Shown here: positions 61,505 through 64,000 of the stretch, piece by piece
Position numbering within the stretch: the stretch's first letter is position 1
Layout: every line of letters starts with the position of its first letter
NCBI RefSeq assembly: GCF_007747795.1
Contig: NZ_CP036275.1
Location: 2,532,001 to 2,596,000 of the forward strand
Reading direction: 5' to 3'
Source: Maioricimonas rarisocia
Lineage (GTDB): Bacteria > Planctomycetota > Planctomycetia > Planctomycetales > Planctomycetaceae
DNA: 64,000 bases
Translations under genes and position numbers: made by a program
Notes under the pieces: generated by a model
Databases searched by the model: none
Told to the model about the DNA's origin: nothing
Seen by the model: the letters and a program-made list of their open reading frames with translations, nothing else

Positions 61505-63663
61505 GTGTCGCCCCCCTGCATCGTCTCGGTCTGCGGAAGCGTTGCCTGGAAGGTCACGCCTGGAATTCTTGCACCGTCAGCATCTCGATTCTCGACCAAG
61601 CCGACATCACATCCGTGTCGGCGGAATGCCCGGCGAACAAGCCACAACCCGAAGCCGGACCCCTTTCCTGATCGAAAATAGGTACTGGTCGTCTCATCGA
61701 ACGGATCTGGAGGGAGCGCTACGTCGACAGGAAGGCCATTGTCTGAGATTGCAATCCTGACATGCTCGCTATCTGCTGAGAGGCTAATGCTAACTCGCGG
61801 GTCATCGACGCGGCGTTCGCTTAACTCCCGTAATGCATTGCTTAGCACCTGCTTTAATGCAACTGTGACGACATCGCGGTCCGCATGAACGTATACGTCA
61901 CCGGCAAAGTCATCATCCAGATCGACGGTTGCGCTGCCGTGTCGCACTTCTCGGCAAATCTCGATGGCAACTTCAAGAAGCGAAAAACGCTCCGCCTGCA
62001 GCCGATCTTCGATTCTCGAAAGCTTCTTGACCTGAGACGAAACCGACTGAATCTGCTCCAGGGCACGGGCGATCTCATTGAAACGGGCGAGAAAGGTGTA
62101 ATTCACCGGCGACGCGTCTCCGTTCATCCGTGCCATCGCTCTCGCATGTGCTTCGTCAGGCACCAAGGCCGCAGATACGTCTTGAGAAGTCTGCAGGAAG
62201 GCCTCGATGTCCATCAGCGCATCCGTCGCACTCATCAATGGACCATTCAACCTGTGCATGAAATCGGAGAGTCGGCGCATTGATTCGCGGCGAGTCGCTT
62301 CCTCGACGAGCTCCGAGGGAGGTTGGAGGATTTCAGCCAGGGCAGTGCCAAGTTCACTCAGTCGGAAGTACTCACCAACGTGGTCGTCCAGTTGGTCATC
62401 TCCGATGAGCAAATACGCTCCAACCACTTGCTCCCGCTGTTGCACCTTTAGAGCGAGAACTGGGCGATAAACATCCCGAGCCCATGTCAGCAAGTCTATG
62501 ATGTCGTCGTCGATCTCGGGGTCTATTGTGGGTGGGACATCACCGGTCAACGATGTGTGCCACGCAAATGCAAAACCAGCAGCGAGATCGGATTCGTCAG
62601 CGCCAGTCCCGTCCTCAAGGTGCGATACCATCACCTCACGAAAGGTGCTGATCTCCGGTACAAAACCGGGGGCAGACAGTGCGCCAAATCCTGGTGGAGG
62701 CGACGAGCGCGCAGTGGTAAGTGCCAGCAGATGTGCCGGCAAATCGTCATCCGTATGCAAAGAATCGAAGATGCGGTGTGTTGCGAAATCGCTGTTGTCC
62801 CAGAACCACTCCCTCCACTTTCTGTTAGTTTCTTCACGCGCAGACGCACGGACGTTCGGTCTTGGCGAGTTCCCCGTTCCGCGTGCCAGAATCGGTCGCA
62901 CTGTGAAGAGATCGTCGCCACGGTTGTCAGTTGCGGGCTCGATGTACCAGGCGTTCTTTCGTGAGAACAGTCCTTCCGATTCGAGGTACTCCTCGAATTG
63001 TGCGAGGCGTCCCTCAAACGTCGCCCCGGTAAGGACAAAGGGCCGACGGAGTATTCCCGTACGCTGGTCTGAAGCGTTCCGTCGACAATCTTCCAATACA
63101 AGACGGGAGAAGTCTTCACGCTGCTCCGTCGAAAGATTCCGTACCTGTAGCTGAGTCAATGACTCACGCAATAGATTGGGAGGGACGGTCCCGACGACGA
63201 AGCGCTGCAGCTGAAGTTGCGCTTTCTCGCTCCCTAACTCGCGTTGCAGCCACGCAATGGATTCACCGTGTGTCGGCTCGAGAACAAAGAAATGTGAAGT
63301 GGTTGTGCCGGGGCCGCGGAACACCTTCTGGTCCCAATAGAACACGACCGGTCGCACATCCCACCGTCGGGCAACCAGAAGACATTCACTTGGCAATGCG
63401 TACATCGTCGCGACACCGGCTTCACGCGTTTGGGGGACACCTCGGCGCTGGACACCGGAACGATCAACGTGCCACGTACCCGGCTCCTTGTTGACTGGTG
63501 GATCAACGATTCGGACCAGTTCGGTGAGACGCACATACGAGCCGGGTTCATTCAGCTCGCGGTCGAGTTCGAGGTACTCTGGACGGAACGCATCTGGTGC
63601 CCAGCTGGAGGTGATCCGCTGTGCCGGGAGCCAGGTCCAGAATGTTCCGCGAAGTTCCCGCAT
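61501..63663 (-). CDS. Histidine kinase with HsdS/TRD-like N-terminal domain
   Basis: A 720-residue soluble protein with no membrane helix. Residues ~15-200 look like a half of a type I specificity subunit: DAFRPEYLELDRELNEPGSY, VRLTELVRIVDPP, a strand-rich TRD (LPSECLLVARRWDVRPVVFY; TTSHFFVLEP), then the page helix IAWLQRELGSEKAQLQLQRF and LRESLTQLQVRNLSTEQRED. Residues ~205-450 are uncharacterised. The kinase core follows: H-box SDFMHRLNGPL (His470), N-box VLSNALREL (Asn609), G1 ISDNGLP and G2 SGKGSGFGLWLVRR (666-678). It is the first gene after the sigma-54 promoter. DNA-sequence or DNA-modification sensing is inferred. Confidence 0.75.
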   Translation of the reverse strand: MRELRGTFWTWLPAQRITSSWAPDAFRPEYLELDRELNEPGSYVRLTELVRIVDPPVNKEPGTWHVDRSGVQRRGVPQTREAGVATMYALPSECLLVARRWDVRPVVFYWDQKVFRGPGTTTSHFFVLEPTHGESIAWLQRELGSEKAQLQLQRFVVGTVPPNLLRESLTQLQVRNLSTEQREDFSRLVLEDCRRNASDQRTGILRRPFVLTGATFEGRLAQFEEYLESEGLFSRKNAWYIEPATDNRGDDLFTVRPILARGTGNSPRPNVRASAREETNRKWREWFWDNSDFATHRIFDSLHTDDDLPAHLLALTTARSSPPPGFGALSAPGFVPEISTFREVMVSHLEDGTGADESDLAAGFAFAWHTSLTGDVPPTIDPEIDDDIIDLLTWARDVYRPVLALKVQQREQVVGAYLLIGDDQLDDHVGEYFRLSELGTALAEILQPPSELVEEATRRESMRRLSDFMHRLNGPLMSATDALMDIEAFLQTSQDVSAALVPDEAHARAMARMNGDASPVNYTFLARFNEIARALEQIQSVSSQVKKLSRIEDRLQAERFSLLEVAIEICREVRHGSATVDLDDDFAGDVYVHADRDVVTVALKQVLSNALRELSERRVDDPRVSISLSADSEHVRIAISDNGLPVDVALPPDPFDETTSTYFRSGKGSGFGLWLVRRAFRRHGCDVGLVENRDADGARIPGVTFQATLPQTETMQGGDT

Positions 63664-63712
63664 GTACGCTCTCGGCGTGCGTCGTTGTGTCTTCGATCTA
63701 CGCCACCATTAA

Positions 63713-63728
63713 TGCAATGGCCGTGCCG
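63713..63728 (-). promoter_or_regulatory. Sigma-54 (-24/-12) promoter of the operon
   Basis: The minus strand reads CGGCACGGCCATTGCA. The consensus is TGGCACG-N4-TTGCA; 15 of 16 specified or spacer positions fit, with only the first T changed to C, and the GG-to-GC spacing is exact. It begins directly after the TAA stop of the upstream gene and places a transcription start ~40 nt before the histidine-kinase ATG at 63663. The upstream gene itself encodes a sigma-54-activator-type C-terminus. Confidence 0.72.
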
Positions 63729-64000
63729 TTATTGCTCGACGCCGTATCTCCTCAACCAGTTGGTGAGCGTCGTCGCGTTTCCAAACCCAAGTAACTTGCG
63801 GGCCGCTTCCTTCGTCCGCGTCTCATTCAATGCTCGTTTCAAGTAGTGAGTCGCTACCTCCGAGATCACCGCTTCGAGATCGAAAGCAGCCCCAAAATCG
63901 CGGTTCAGGATGGAATCTTCGTCCGCCGCTCGTGAGCTAACAGGAAACAGCGAATCCCGAATGTCGTCAGCCTGGATCGTCTCGCCCGTAGCCCAGATGG
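63729..64000 (-). CDS. Sigma-54-dependent activator, C-terminal fragment (cut by right edge)
   Basis: A minus-strand frame entering from the right edge and ending with TAA at 63729-63731; ~90 residues are seen. It starts IWATGETIQADDIRDSLFP, the link between the AAA+ domain and DNA-binding domain of NtrC-type activators. It ends with a Fis-type helix-turn-helix (ATHYLKRALNETRTKEAARK, LLGFGNATTLTNWLRRYG). The AAA+ GAFTGA domain and any receiver domain lie outside the window. It is followed at once by a sigma-54 promoter and the operon. Confidence 0.75.
   Translation of the reverse strand, partial: IWATGETIQADDIRDSLFPVSSRAADEDSILNRDFGAAFDLEAVISEVATHYLKRALNETRTKEAARKLLGFGNATTLTNWLRRYGVEQ

Noticed and set aside
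40188-63663. Direct identification as BREX, DISARM, Dnd/Ssp or Druantia
   Set aside because: The hallmark proteins PglZ, BrxL, DrmA/DrmB, DndB-E, SspBCD and DruE are not visible. Only single parts are shared (kinase, methylase, helicase). MADS cannot be excluded by reading alone.

Overview
The window looks like a high-GC planctomycete chromosome (class Planctomycetia). The evidence is a BBP7-type outer-membrane barrel protein, two arylsulfatase-type genes, Tat-exported sugar enzymes, a PEP-CTERM metalloprotease, ECF sigma/zinc-finger anti-sigma genes and a planctomycete-style cytochrome-free gene mix with little operon structure. No 16S rRNA or other species marker is present, so the genus is not called.

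Positions 1 to about 37250 are ordinary chromosome. They hold a 5' fragment of a family-5-like uracil-DNA glycosylase, a UxaA/GarD dehydratase, a BBP7 barrel, a GT-C/TPR membrane protein, a metzincin-like protease, a double alpha/beta hydrolase, a polysaccharide-deacetylase-like protein, a thioesterase, a hydroxypyruvate-isomerase-like protein, an AAA+ ATPase, and two sulfatases, one of them with an in-frame amber codon. Next come a beta-propeller protein, an FmdB zinc ribbon, an anti-sigma/sigma pair, ferrochelatase, a lectin-like/phosphodiesterase fusion, an ATP-grasp-like protein and a Crp regulator. The core ends with scpB, dnaA, a TPR lipoprotein, folK, a lone Flp pilin, pyrF and a DUF98-like gene.

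At 37253 there is the 5' half of a tRNA-Leu(UAG) gene that breaks off just after the anticodon loop. From there to the right edge the window is an accessory island. Its left margin has a phosphorothioate-DNA-dependent-type HNH nuclease, an excisionase-like HTH protein and a decayed IS3 orfA.

From 63663 leftwards to 40188 runs one co-directional set of 16 genes, mostly with ATGA/TGATG overlaps. In transcription order it encodes: a histidine kinase with an HsdS-like N-terminus; a receiver protein with a HEPN-like RN-x3-H tail; a small protein; an HsdM-like N6-adenine methylase; two unknown proteins; a 1388-residue P-loop ATPase; an unknown protein; a NurA-like nuclease; an HsdS-like specificity protein; a HerA-like ATPase; a PD-(D/E)XK-like protein; a Ser/Thr kinase with TPRs; a DEAH/DECH helicase; and two proteins that share a repeated module with the helicase C-terminus. 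A near-perfect sigma-54 promoter (63713-63728) sits in front of the first gene, and the gene upstream of that promoter is the C-terminus of a sigma-54 activator. I read this as a candidate composite, methylation-linked genome-defence system under sigma-54/two-component control. The individual parts resemble type I R-M, BREX type 2 and MADS-like systems, but I do not recognise the whole as a described system.
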